NCBI GenBank assembly: GCA_001801405.1
Contig: MGXQ01000039.1
Location: forward strand, 2,618 to 34,283
Length of the DNA: 31,666 bases
Origin: Gammaproteobacteria bacterium RIFCSPHIGHO2_02_FULL_42_13
GTDB lineage: Bacteria; Pseudomonadota; Gammaproteobacteria; UBA12402
Direction of reading: 5' to 3'
The notes under the pieces were generated by a model. It was not told the origin of the DNA and searched no databases. It worked only from the letters and a program-made list of their open reading frames with translations. The translations under genes and the position numbers were made by a program. How positions within the stretch are numbered: position 1 is the stretch's first letter; every line of letters begins with the position of its first letter. Shown here piece after piece: positions 8,179 through 16,176 of the stretch.

Positions 8179-8231
8179 TAAGTATGATAGTATTAGTATG
8201 GGTGCTTGTCTAACCTTTCATAAGTATGATA
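8179..8231 (-). promoter_or_regulatory. Promoter and twin operator sites of the restriction operon
   Basis: On the minus strand, -35 TAGACA (8212-8207) and -10 TATCAT (8189-8184) are separated by exactly 17 bases, each matching the sigma-70 consensus in five of six positions. The plus-strand sequence TAAGTATGATA occurs at 8179-8189 and again at 8221-8231, identical and in the same orientation, start to start 42 bp (four helical turns). The first copy covers the -10 box and the second sits just upstream of the -35 box. That geometry suits an autoregulator able to activate from the upstream site and repress from the downstream site. Binding by the controller protein is inferred. Confidence 0.65.
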
Positions 8232-8290
8232 ACAAATACAATGAATTTAATCAAACAAATTTCTTGGCGGCGCATTTCGCAAAGCGAAAT

Positions 8291-8448
8291 ACGAAATTCG
8301 GCGGCGGCAGAAAAAAATTGGAATCGGAAAGCGAGGGCGGGCAAAAATTCCTTCCCCCAACCCGCTTCCTTTTTGCCCGCCCGAGCGATTGGGTTTCAAA
8401 ATTAGGAATTCGGATTTTCGTCAAAGAAAGTTCGAACTTCGTCCAAAA
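8291..8448. repeat. Right arm of the ~158-bp inverted repeat flanking the restriction operon
   Basis: Reverse complement of 5467-5625 with about three differences. The inner end lies 60 bases upstream of the operator region of the restriction operon. The outer end abuts the large hairpin that follows tRNA-Ser. The run TTTTTT needed for termination of the tRNA transcript overlaps the outer end of this arm. Confidence 0.93.
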
Positions 8449-8527
8449 AACACCGCCAGTTGGGAAATATCTTTGTTGGCGAGCCCTCTGCGAGGGCTCG
8501 CCAACAAAGATATTTCCCAACTGGCGG
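8445..8527 (-). terminator. Perfect 36-bp hairpin plus T-run after tRNA-Ser
   Basis: Bases 8453-8488 and 8492-8527 are perfectly complementary (36 bp) with a 3-base loop. Reading the minus strand, the stem begins inside the tRNA 3' end (CCGCCA of the tRNA is the first strand) and is followed by TGTTTTTT, so it has the form of an intrinsic terminator for tRNA-Ser. The stem is far longer than an ordinary terminator and includes an inverted copy of the last six tRNA bases, which suggests a palindromic insertion or foldback duplication rather than a simple evolved terminator. Confidence 0.8.
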
Positions 8528-8613
8528 AGAGAGAGGGATTCGAACCCTCGATACGCCGTGAAGCGTATACACGAGTTCCAGTCGTGCTCCTTAAACCACT
8601 CGGACATCTCTCC
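8522..8613 (-). tRNA. tRNA-Ser (anticodon GGA)
   Basis: Class II tRNA on the minus strand. Acceptor stem GGAGAGA pairs with TCTCTCC; discriminator G and encoded CCA follow. Anticodon stem CACGA/TCGTG encloses loop CTGGAAC, anticodon GGA reading UCC/UCU serine codons. The long variable arm (TATACGC...GCGTATC) and the T arm (GAGGGTTCGAATCCCTC) are typical of tRNA-Ser. The 3' end overlaps the first strand of the 36-bp hairpin that follows. Confidence 0.97.
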
Positions 8614-8738
8614 GCAATTACTTTGTTGCACTTATCTAGTTGCCGTCCCTGGTTGGGATCCGGCCCGCACTCGCAATGCTCCTAAGAGCAGGGCAGAGAT
8701 TAACCTATATTTGCTCATCTGTCATCTCCGAAATTGGT

Positions 8739-8873
8739 GTCATCCCCTGCGCGCGAATGCGCGGCAGGGGATCCATGGTCAAATAAATCGTAATCTTGCT
8801 AAATTTTTTAATATTTGACTTGCTGGTCTATGGATTCCCGGCTGCTGCTATCGCAGCCCCGGGCGGGAATGAC
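8739..8873. repeat. Imperfect inverted repeat with GTCATcCC...GGGAATGAC ends
   Basis: GTCATCCCCTGC at 8739 and GCGGGAATGAC ending at 8873 face each other, and further inside GGATCCATGGTCAAAT pairs imperfectly with ATTTGACTTGCTGGTC and TATGGATTCCC. Each side also has its own GC-rich hairpin. This is the look of a dispersed palindromic repeat of the GTCATTCCCGC kind found in many intracellular bacteria. The rest of the gene-free stretch 8614-8931 holds only this element and the rlpA terminator. Confidence 0.65.
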
Positions 8874-8879
8874 AGTGCT

Positions 8880-8922
8880 AAAAAACATTTGTCAGCCCTG
8901 AAGGCGCGCGAGCGCTCTGACA
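8880..8922 (-). terminator. Possible intrinsic terminator of the rlpA operon
   Basis: Ten bases after the rlpA stop the minus strand forms TGTCAG (8922-8917) with CTGACA (8895-8890), enclosing an inner GCGC/GCGC pair, and after four bases runs into TTTTTT. It would end the leuS-to-rlpA transcript. Confidence 0.5.
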
Positions 8923-8931
8923 GAAAAAGGG

Positions 8932-9828
8932 TTACCGCATCGTTTCCTCGATGACAGTCATCGGCGTTGGCAAATGGGCGGCTTTGAGCTTGCTTGTGAT
9001 GATATCAGCCGCTGCGACGGTCGGAATCGGGCCAATGCGAACGAGGTAAAGTAGTTCTTTGCCTCGGCGTTGTCGATAAACATGAGACGGGACAGTGTTA
9101 ACTGCTTTTTGTGCATCATGCTCTACAATTGTCGCATGTGCGGATTCGCTGTACGCGCCGAGTTGTAAATAAATTCTGGGCTTAGTGTTTTTTGGTAATT
9201 GAATAGTTTTTGTTGATGCAGTCTTTGCAACTTGTGGGGTCAAGACAGATACTTCAACGAGCCCGGTGCCTTTTTGGAGGATATTCAGTTTTTTGGCAGC
9301 AACATAGGATAAATCTAAAATTCGATCTTGTTTGAAGGGGCCGCGATCATTTACTTTAACAATGACGCGATGACCATTTTCTAAATTAGTGACGCGCGCA
9401 TAACAGGGAATGCGTAATGTCTTGCTGGCAGCGGTCATTTTAAACATATCATATTTTTCGCCGCTCGAGGTTAAATAGTTTTGAAATTTTGTGCCATACC
9501 ACGAAGCAATGCCTGTTGCATGGTAGCCCGTATTGTTTTTTAAAACATGATAGCGTTGTCCATTGACGTAATAACTCGGGGGATTATATTTTAATATGGT
9601 CGGTTCTATTTTTGGAATGGCGTTGCGAATCAGCGAGACATCGACCATATGCCGGGGTGCGCTATCGTATTCTTGGTTGTAACGATGTTTGGGGTAATGG
9701 CTTTGAATCGGTTTGTTATATTGGCCAGGCATAGTGGCACAGGCTGATAATAAGATAGATGAGGTGATAAGAATATATGTGCGACAAAGTTTTATGTATT
9801 GCATTCCTGGATCCAAAATATTATTCAC
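8932..9828 (-). CDS. rlpA: RlpA-like septal lipoprotein / lytic transglycosylase
   Basis: Outer-membrane lipoprotein of the RlpA family; in other bacteria it cleaves denuded glycan strands and binds septal peptidoglycan. A lipoprotein signal ends at LLSAC (Cys29). The double-psi beta-barrel domain follows (GIASWYGTKFQNYLTSSGE, about residues 106-124, and KVNDRGPF with its conserved Asp). A C-terminal SPOR domain (IYLQLGAYSE onward, about 218-298) binds glycans. The start at 9828 is a GTG overlapping the mltB stop by four bases; an ATG eight codons later (9804, MQYIKLC) gives a more usual signal peptide and may be the true start. Last gene of the leuS-to-rlpA block. Confidence 0.93.
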   Translation of the reverse strand: MNNILDPGMQYIKLCRTYILITSSILLSACATMPGQYNKPIQSHYPKHRYNQEYDSAPRHMVDVSLIRNAIPKIEPTILKYNPPSYYVNGQRYHVLKNNTGYHATGIASWYGTKFQNYLTSSGEKYDMFKMTAASKTLRIPCYARVTNLENGHRVIVKVNDRGPFKQDRILDLSYVAAKKLNILQKGTGLVEVSVLTPQVAKTASTKTIQLPKNTKPRIYLQLGAYSESAHATIVEHDAQKAVNTVPSHVYRQRRGKELLYLVRIGPIPTVAAADIITSKLKAAHLPTPMTVIEETMR

Positions 9829-10790
9829 GAAGTTTTTCCGTCGCTTGCGCTTCTCGACATGACATGTTCAATCGCTTGGCTTAATTCATAAGCCACCATT
9901 GCATAATTGACGCTGTGATTATAAGTTAAGATAACGAAAAAGTTTGGATAAATAATCCAATGCTCATAGCCGTTTTTAGTTTTTAGTTTGAGTAAGGTGC
10001 CTTGTCGCAAATTCAGATGTGTGCTCGCGCCTTTCAGCATTGAATTAATCATCGTCGAATCACTGGCAATGCTTTTAGTGTGTTCGGTTATTTTGGTGGC
10101 AATCCGTTCATGGCGATGCCAGCCATTTAAATATAAATAGTTTGCGATGCTGCCGATGACATCGGTTGTATTGTACGACAGATCGATGGTTCCATTGTTA
10201 CTGAAGTCGATCGCATAATGGCGAAAGCTGCTGGGAATAAATTGTGGTTGTCCAATGGCGCCGGCATAGGACCCCTTGAGTGTTTTGGGATCTAAATGTT
10301 TTTCGCGACAGAGCAACAGGAATTCTTCCAGTTGGTTTTTAAAAAATTTTGCGCGCGGTGGATAGTTAAAGGCGAGTGTTGAGACCGAATCTAATACGCG
10401 GTAAGTGCCAGTGTTTTCCCCATAGGTACTTTCGATGCCAATGAGTGCAACGATAATGGCGGGCGGTACGCCATATATTTTTTCTGCGCGAGTGAGTGCA
10501 TCATTATTTTTCTTCCAAAATATAATACCCTTTTGAATGCGGTCAGGGGTAATAAAAGTCGGGTAATATTTAAACCAAGGCTGTTCTTCGTATGGATGTG
10601 CTGTTTGTTGCATGACAACTGGCAAGGGATGAACATCATTCATGAGCGCCGTGAGTTTACGTGTGTCAAACTGATGCTGTTGATGCATGGACACAACAAA
10701 CGCGTGCACATCTTTGCGCAATCCAAACGGCGTGTTTGCTGCAAAACAGGGTAAAATAAAAAATAATGTTAAAAAAATAATCCGTTTCAT
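9825..10790 (-). CDS. mltB: Membrane-bound lytic murein transglycosylase B
   Basis: Cleaves the MurNAc-GlcNAc bond of peptidoglycan to give 1,6-anhydro ends. An N-terminal signal sequence (MKRIIFLTLFFILPCFA) is followed by the SLT domain with the catalytic glutamate in ALIGIESTYGENTGTYRV (Glu120). GSYAGAIGQPQFIPSSF and NGTIDLSYNTTDVIGSIANYL are characteristic MltB blocks. At 321 residues it is somewhat shorter than E. coli MltB (361). A clear lipobox is not evident, so it may be periplasmic rather than lipid-anchored. It lies 6 bases after rodA and overlaps rlpA, fitting a cell-wall operon. Confidence 0.94.
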   Translation of the reverse strand: MKRIIFLTLFFILPCFAANTPFGLRKDVHAFVVSMHQQHQFDTRKLTALMNDVHPLPVVMQQTAHPYEEQPWFKYYPTFITPDRIQKGIIFWKKNNDALTRAEKIYGVPPAIIVALIGIESTYGENTGTYRVLDSVSTLAFNYPPRAKFFKNQLEEFLLLCREKHLDPKTLKGSYAGAIGQPQFIPSSFRHYAIDFSNNGTIDLSYNTTDVIGSIANYLYLNGWHRHERIATKITEHTKSIASDSTMINSMLKGASTHLNLRQGTLLKLKTKNGYEHWIIYPNFFVILTYNHSVNYAMVAYELSQAIEHVMSRSASDGKTS

Positions 10791-10796
10791 ATTGTC

Positions 10797-11939
10797 CTAA
10801 TGTGATAATAGTTGTTGATGTCCATGGATAGACATTAATAAACCTAAGCTGGCGAGCGTGATAACCATCGACGAACCACCATAACTTACCAGCGGCAATG
10901 GTAAACCAACGACAGGCAGAATGCCACAGACCATGCCAATATTAATGAATACCGATGTAAAAAATATAAGCGAGAGCGCGCCGGCCAACAACCTTGTGTA
11001 CGTGTTTTGTGCTTGGCTGGTGATATATATGCAGCGTGCAACAATGGCTAAATAAATGAGTAATAAAATGACACAGCCAATAAATCCAAATTCTTCGCCA
11101 AATACGGCAAAAATAAAATCAGTGGCATGTGCGGGTAAAAAATGTAGATGTGACTGTGTGCCTTGTAGCCAGCCTTTGCCAAAGAGGCCGCCGGAGCCAA
11201 TCGCGATTTTAGATTGAATGATATGATAACCGGATCCCAGCGGGTCGCGTGCTGGATTTAAAAATGTTAAGATGCGTTGTTTTTGATAGTCATGCATCAC
11301 TCGCCACAAAAAAGGTGCAGAAATAACGGCAACAAACGTTGTACCTAAAATATAGCGCCATTGTATGCCGGCAAATAATAAAATACCGCCGCCAGCGATT
11401 AATAATATAATCGCCGTGCCAAGATCGGGTTCTTTGAGCGTGAGTAAAACAGGGAGAAGGATCAGCAGTATACCGATACAAATTTCTTTAAATTTTGGTG
11501 GTAAATTACTGGTTTGATAATATCGGGCAAGCATCATGGGCAATGACAGCTTCATGAGTTCGGATGGTTGAAAGCGAAATAAACCTAAGTTTAGCCAACG
11601 TTGTGCGCCTTTATCGATATGGCCAATGACGAGCACGAGCGCCAATAGCAATAAACTGATGATAAATAAAGTGAGTGACCAGCGTGAATATGTGATAGGT
11701 GATAATTGTGCCAAGACGATCATGATCAATAATGCCAAACCGATATGCATGATGCCTTGTGAAAAAATAGCACTGCTTTGATTGCTGGCGCTATACAAAA
11801 TAAAAAGACCTACCGTCATTAAAAGAACGACGCTTAAAAGTAAAGTGATATCAATATGTAACACTTGTAATAGTGTGCGATATTGTGTGCCGCTTTGTTT
11901 TCGTCGAAAGCGTTCACTGAGCTGGTCTTGTAGTGGCAT
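10797..11939 (-). CDS. rodA: Rod-shape SEDS peptidoglycan polymerase RodA
   Basis: Inner-membrane SEDS-family glycosyltransferase that polymerises lipid II with its partner PBP2 during elongation. 380 residues, about ten hydrophobic helices. Family blocks are plain: GHIDKGAQRWLNLGLFRFQPSELMKL (read in pieces GAQRWLN and QPSELMK), LKEPDLGTAIILL, HATDFIFAVFGEEFGF, and GLPLPLVSYGGSSM near the C-terminus. It overlaps the end of mrdA by 26 bases, typical for the mrdA-rodA pair. Confidence 0.97.
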   Translation of the reverse strand: MPLQDQLSERFRRKQSGTQYRTLLQVLHIDITLLLSVVLLMTVGLFILYSASNQSSAIFSQGIMHIGLALLIMIVLAQLSPITYSRWSLTLFIISLLLLALVLVIGHIDKGAQRWLNLGLFRFQPSELMKLSLPMMLARYYQTSNLPPKFKEICIGILLILLPVLLTLKEPDLGTAIILLIAGGGILLFAGIQWRYILGTTFVAVISAPFLWRVMHDYQKQRILTFLNPARDPLGSGYHIIQSKIAIGSGGLFGKGWLQGTQSHLHFLPAHATDFIFAVFGEEFGFIGCVILLLIYLAIVARCIYITSQAQNTYTRLLAGALSLIFFTSVFINIGMVCGILPVVGLPLPLVSYGGSSMVITLASLGLLMSIHGHQQLLSH

Positions 11940-13770
11940 GAGCTATGTCCTGTTCGGGGTTCAATAAATAACTGTCCATGATTTCGCGCGAAATTCTAAT
12001 GGCGTCGTGACTATTTTCGATGACGACACTGATGGCAATTTTAGGGTTTTGAATAGGCGCGAAAGCGATAAACACAGAATTGTTGCGCAGTTGTATAGGA
12101 ATGTTGTCGGCGGCATTATCATTTTCGCGTGAATTAACCACTTGAGCTGTGCCCGTTTTCGCAGCGACCGAATAAGAGGGGTGTCCAAAAGAATAGCCGG
12201 TGCCTTCTGTAATAACGTTTTGCATCGCGTTGATAATTGTTTCCCAATATATATCCTGTTTGAGCACAACGGGTGTTTCGGTTATCGGGTGAGTATAAAT
12301 TATTTGTTCATCGTCTGCTTGTGTTGCAAACAGTAATTGTGGACGAAAACGCACGCCGTGATTGGCAAGTGTTGCGGTTGCGGTAGCTAATTGCATTGGC
12401 GTGACTTGCATAAATGTTTGGCCGATGCCAGAAAGAATCGTATCGGCAGGGTACCAAGGTAAGCCGCGGTTTTTCATTTTCCATTCGGGCGAGGGTATAT
12501 TGCCCGCGAGTTCTTCGCCCATGTCGATACCCGTGGGTTTGTCAAATCCAAATTGACCTAAAATATCATCGATACGATCAATCCCCATTTTATGGGCGAG
12601 GTCATAAAAATAGGTATCGCATGATTCAATAATCGCCTTAGAAATATTCACCCATCCATGTCCGCCGGGTTTCCAATCATGAAAAACATGTGAGCTGTTG
12701 GGTAACTTATACCAACCCGGATCAAACAGTGTAAATTCTGTGTTGGTGATGTTTGCATTTAATGCTTCGGTGGCAATAAAAGGTTTAATGGTGGAGCCGG
12801 GCGGATAAAGTCCACGCAACGTTCGATTATAGAGTGGGTGTGCGGGATCATGCTGTAATCGATTAAAGTCTTTTTGGCTGATGCCGTTCACAAACAGATT
12901 GGGATCGTACGAGGGGTTGCTGACGAGGGCGAGTACTTGTCCCGTGCTCGGTTGAATAGCGATGACAGCTCCGTGATTTTGTCCTAATGCTTTTTGTGCG
13001 GCAAGTTGCAATCGGCTGTCGATGGTTAAATATAAATTTTTACCGGATACAGACGGGATATTTTTTAAAATTCTAACGGTTTGACCGCTGGCATCGGTTT
13101 CGACCTGTCGATAACCCACCGTGCCATGTAGTTCTTTCTCATAATATTTTTCGATGCCAAGTTTTCCAATAAAATTAGTGGCAGCGTAATTAGTGGTATC
13201 GACATATTGTAATTCATATTCGTTAATACGCCCGACATAGCCTAACACAGATGACATGGCGTTACTGAGCGGATAGGTGCGCAACAATGCTGCTTGTACA
13301 CTCACGTCGGGAAAGCGATAGCGATTGGTTGAAAAACTCGCGACATCTTGTTCGGTGAGTTTTAATTTGAGTGGTATTTGTTCGAAGCGGCGGTGTTGTT
13401 TGGCTTGTTTATTAAAATTTTCAATGTCGTCTGGGGTGATTTTGATAATTTTAGATAATTCGGCGATGGTTTTTTGCATCTCATCCTTTTTATTGGGCGT
13501 CATCATTAAACTGAATGCGGGTATATTGTCGGCTAATAAAACACCATTTCGATCGAAAATGAGTCCGCGCCGAGGGGGTATGGGGCTGAAGTCTATTTGA
13601 TTTTTTTTTGACAGGGTGGTGTAGTACTGGCGCTGAAAGATTTGTAGGTTTATAAATTGATAAATCAGCAAAAAAGATAGAAAAATGATCATAATTATGG
13701 CAATGATCAAGCGATTGCGGAACATGTATTTTTCGCGCGTGCGATCTTTGAGGGTGAAGCTTCCATTCAT
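11914..13770 (-). CDS. mrdA: Penicillin-binding protein 2 (elongation transpeptidase)
   Basis: Bitopic transpeptidase that crosslinks peptidoglycan made by RodA. After a short cytoplasmic tail there is one membrane helix (LIIAIIMIIFLSFLLIYQF), a pedestal domain (RGLIFDRNG), then the transpeptidase domain with active-site motif STIK (about residues 326-329 from the chosen start), SCD, and KTGT. I prefer the ATG at 13770 (MNGSFTLKDR, 618 residues) over a TTG 12 codons upstream at 13806 because ATG is the stronger start; no clear ribosome binding site decides it. It is flanked by rlmH and rodA on the same strand. Confidence 0.96.
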   Translation of the reverse strand: MNGSFTLKDRTREKYMFRNRLIIAIIMIIFLSFLLIYQFINLQIFQRQYYTTLSKKNQIDFSPIPPRRGLIFDRNGVLLADNIPAFSLMMTPNKKDEMQKTIAELSKIIKITPDDIENFNKQAKQHRRFEQIPLKLKLTEQDVASFSTNRYRFPDVSVQAALLRTYPLSNAMSSVLGYVGRINEYELQYVDTTNYAATNFIGKLGIEKYYEKELHGTVGYRQVETDASGQTVRILKNIPSVSGKNLYLTIDSRLQLAAQKALGQNHGAVIAIQPSTGQVLALVSNPSYDPNLFVNGISQKDFNRLQHDPAHPLYNRTLRGLYPPGSTIKPFIATEALNANITNTEFTLFDPGWYKLPNSSHVFHDWKPGGHGWVNISKAIIESCDTYFYDLAHKMGIDRIDDILGQFGFDKPTGIDMGEELAGNIPSPEWKMKNRGLPWYPADTILSGIGQTFMQVTPMQLATATATLANHGVRFRPQLLFATQADDEQIIYTHPITETPVVLKQDIYWETIINAMQNVITEGTGYSFGHPSYSVAAKTGTAQVVNSRENDNAADNIPIQLRNNSVFIAFAPIQNPKIAISVVIENSHDAIRISREIMDSYLLNPEQDIAHATTRPAQ

Positions 13771-13810
13771 GTGGTGAATAGTAATGGAGCGGGGGAGCCA
13801 GTGCAAGAAT

Positions 13811-14266
13811 TTATCGATGATACGGATGATTGTTTAATTTGCTGATGGCGCGATAAAGTTGTTCGACAACGATTAGGCGCGCGAGCATATGTGGAAAGGT
13901 GAGTGGTGACAATGACCAAGTTTCATCGGCGCGCTCAAGACATTCAGCTGATAACCCATTGGCGCCGCCAATCAATAAGCTGACATCACGTCCAGCCATT
14001 TGCCATTGCTTTAACCGTTCAACGAGTTGTGCGGTGTTGTATGCTTTGCCTTTGATGGCGAGCGCAACGACGCGATGGTTATGGGGTATGGCGGCTAATA
14101 ATTTTTTACCTTCTTGCAACAGGATAGTTTCTGGATTGTTGCTGATTTTTGCTGATGCAATTTCGATTAAGCGTAAATCGGATGAGAGACGTTTCATATA
14201 TTCTTCGACGCCGTCGCGAACCCAAGCGGGCATTTTGTTGCCGATGGCGACGATATTGATTTTCAT
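13811..14266 (-). CDS. rlmH: 23S rRNA pseudouridine-1915 N3-methyltransferase RlmH
   Basis: SPOUT-class enzyme methylating pseudouridine 1915 of 23S rRNA in assembled ribosomes. 151 residues from the ATG at 14266 (MKINIVAIGNKMPAWV), which overlaps the rsfS stop as ATGA; the frame extends four codons upstream but that start would lie deeper inside rsfS. LLIGGANGLSAECLERA and the C-terminal EQLYRAISKLNNHPYHR are the AdoMet-binding knot and the conserved YHR end. Confidence 0.96.
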   Translation of the reverse strand: MKINIVAIGNKMPAWVRDGVEEYMKRLSSDLRLIEIASAKISNNPETILLQEGKKLLAAIPHNHRVVALAIKGKAYNTAQLVERLKQWQMAGRDVSLLIGGANGLSAECLERADETWSLSPLTFPHMLARLIVVEQLYRAISKLNNHPYHR

Positions 14267-14586
14267 GCAGCGCCCCATAAGTTTTCAAGCTTATATAATT
14301 CGCGCGTGTCGGGCATCATGACATGTACGACGACGTTGCCTAAATCGACCAAGACCCATTCAGAAGAATTTTCGCCATCCATGCCGAGCGGGTTGCAACC
14401 TTTTGCTTTTTCTTGCGTGACGACGTTTTGTGCCAAGGACTGCATATGTTTCGTGGATCGTGCGCTGCAAATGATCATGACGTCTGTGATGGTTGTGATT
14501 TTATGGACGTCGAGAATCGTGATATCAATAGCTTTTAAATCTTCGAGTGCATGGATGGCAATCTGTTTTATTTGTTCGGTGTTCAT
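14263..14586 (-). CDS. rsfS: Ribosomal silencing factor RsfS
   Basis: Binds ribosomal protein uL14 and blocks subunit joining when nutrients are low. 107 residues, normal length. Conserved parts: LKAIDITILDV, DVMIICSARSTKHMQSLAQN, and SEWVLVDLGNVVVHVM. Start and stop both overlap neighbours by four bases (nadD upstream, rlmH downstream), pointing to translational coupling. Confidence 0.96.
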   Translation of the reverse strand: MNTEQIKQIAIHALEDLKAIDITILDVHKITTITDVMIICSARSTKHMQSLAQNVVTQEKAKGCNPLGMDGENSSEWVLVDLGNVVVHVMMPDTRELYKLENLWGAA

Positions 14587-15173
14587 AAGTATAAATGGTT
14601 CCTTTGGATATAATGATAAACGGATTTGGCTAAACTATTTTCGAGATCAATGTTATTTTTTATTTTCTGCCGAATATCGGTGGCTGAAATGTTGATGAAT
14701 GGAATATGTAAGTGAAGGATTTCTCCTTTCAAATGTTGTTCGAAATTTTTTGCCCGACGATTAACGACAATTAATTTTGCTTCAGCTAATATTTTTTCAT
14801 ATTCTCGCCAGGTATCGAATGTTTCAAAATTATCTAAACCGATAATCAAATAGAGCGGCGTGTCGGGGTGTTCGGCGCGATAAGATTTTATGGTGTCGAT
14901 GGTGTAAGAAATTCCTTGGCGCGCTAGTTCCCGATTGTCTGCTTTAAAGTTTGGATGGCCTTGCAGCATCAGTTGTAGCATCTCAAGGCGTTGTTCCGGA
15001 GAGGCGATGGGTTGTTTGCCGATGGGCGACTGATAACACGGCACAAAATAAATAGATTGTAAATTGAGGTGATCCATCACGGCTTGCGCGACACGCAAAT
15101 GACCGACATGCGGCGGATCAAATGTGCCGCCCAATAGGCCGATTGGTTTTTGTAAATTAGCAGTTGAAGGCAT
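14583..15173 (-). CDS. nadD: Nicotinate-nucleotide adenylyltransferase
   Basis: Adenylates nicotinate mononucleotide to deamido-NAD in NAD synthesis. The nucleotidyl-transfer signature GGTFDPPHVGHLRVA near the N-terminus and the C-terminal ISATDIRQKI motif are clear. I chose the ATG at 15173 (MPSTANLQKP, 196 residues) over a TTG seven codons upstream; it overlaps the end of holA by 17 bases. It ends in a four-base overlap with rsfS. Confidence 0.96.
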   Translation of the reverse strand: MPSTANLQKPIGLLGGTFDPPHVGHLRVAQAVMDHLNLQSIYFVPCYQSPIGKQPIASPEQRLEMLQLMLQGHPNFKADNRELARQGISYTIDTIKSYRAEHPDTPLYLIIGLDNFETFDTWREYEKILAEAKLIVVNRRAKNFEQHLKGEILHLHIPFINISATDIRQKIKNNIDLENSLAKSVYHYIQRNHLYL

Positions 15174-16176
15174 GGCGCGGGTCACATAGTTCAATAACGA
15201 GTTGATTAAGTCGAATCCATAAGTTATCGGGCAAGGCCCCTTTGATAATGCGATCGATGTCGCTGGCTTGTTTTAGTAGGTGCGTTAACGTGTCGAGGTT
15301 GTGATGTTTTAATGCGTTTTTTATGATAGGTTTGCGTTTGTCCCAAACGCCGTGTTTTTGTAAAATCATATCGAGTGCTTGATGTATTTTAAGCTGTTCC
15401 GAGATAGAAATTAAATTGCGAATTTCTTTGGCTATTGTCCATAAAATTAAAATCGGTTCGACGCCAGTTTGTTTGAGTTTTGTTAAGATATGTGCAGAGC
15501 GAACGGCGTTGCTATTTAAGGCGCTATCGGCTAGCGCAAAGATATCGTAATGTGTTTGGTCTTGCGTGAGTTGCATGACATTATCGAGAGTCAACCGTGT
15601 TTGGTCGTGTAATATTTGTAATTTATCGAGGAGTTGTTTGACGGCAAGCAAATTACCCTCGGTTTGTTCGGCAATAAAATGAATGGCAGCGGGTTCTGCA
15701 GATAAACCAATGCGTTGCAAACGTTGTCCAATCCATTGCGGTAATTGTGCGATTCCGATCGGCCACACTTGAATGAAAGTGGATTTTTGTTCGATTTGTT
15801 TGAACCATTTAGTGCTTTGGGTGGATTTATCGATTTTGTCCGAGATAATTAATAAGACATTATTCTCGACAGGGTGAGTTGCGTATTCGACGAGTGTTGT
15901 TTTCTCTTGTTCTTTAAACTTGTGATGGAATCGTAGTTCAACGACTGATTTTTCTGAAAAGAGCGACAAGTTTTGTGTGCTGTCAAAAAAACTTTGCCAA
16001 TTGAATAAAGGTGTTACTTCGTACGATTGTTTGTCCGTGAAACCTTGTTGTGATAAAGCGTCGTAAAGCATTTTTCGTGTTTCTTCGACTAATAAATATT
16101 CATCGCCGCTGATCCAGTAAATGGGCGTGAGATGGCGTTTTAAATGGAGTGGTAGTTGTTCAGGTTTTAGTTGCAT
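15157..16176 (-). CDS. holA: DNA polymerase III subunit delta
   Basis: Clamp-loader wrench that opens the beta clamp, working in the same complex as the DnaX protein encoded at the left of this window. 339 residues, close to E. coli HolA (343). The N-terminal PIYWISGDEYLLVEETRKML, the central FIQVWPIGIAQLPQWIGQRL and TEGNLLAVKQLLDKLQIL blocks and the C-terminal domain beginning DIFALADSAL follow the family pattern. It overlaps lptE by 17 bases and nadD by 17 bases. Confidence 0.95.
   Translation of the reverse strand: MQLKPEQLPLHLKRHLTPIYWISGDEYLLVEETRKMLYDALSQQGFTDKQSYEVTPLFNWQSFFDSTQNLSLFSEKSVVELRFHHKFKEQEKTTLVEYATHPVENNVLLIISDKIDKSTQSTKWFKQIEQKSTFIQVWPIGIAQLPQWIGQRLQRIGLSAEPAAIHFIAEQTEGNLLAVKQLLDKLQILHDQTRLTLDNVMQLTQDQTHYDIFALADSALNSNAVRSAHILTKLKQTGVEPILILWTIAKEIRNLISISEQLKIHQALDMILQKHGVWDKRKPIIKNALKHHNLDTLTHLLKQASDIDRIIKGALPDNLWIRLNQLVIELCDPRHAFNC

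Noticed and set aside
5467..8448. Inverted repeats as the ends of a classical insertion sequence
   Set aside because: No transposase or integrase lies between them; the enclosed genes are restriction-modification genes and one unknown protein.
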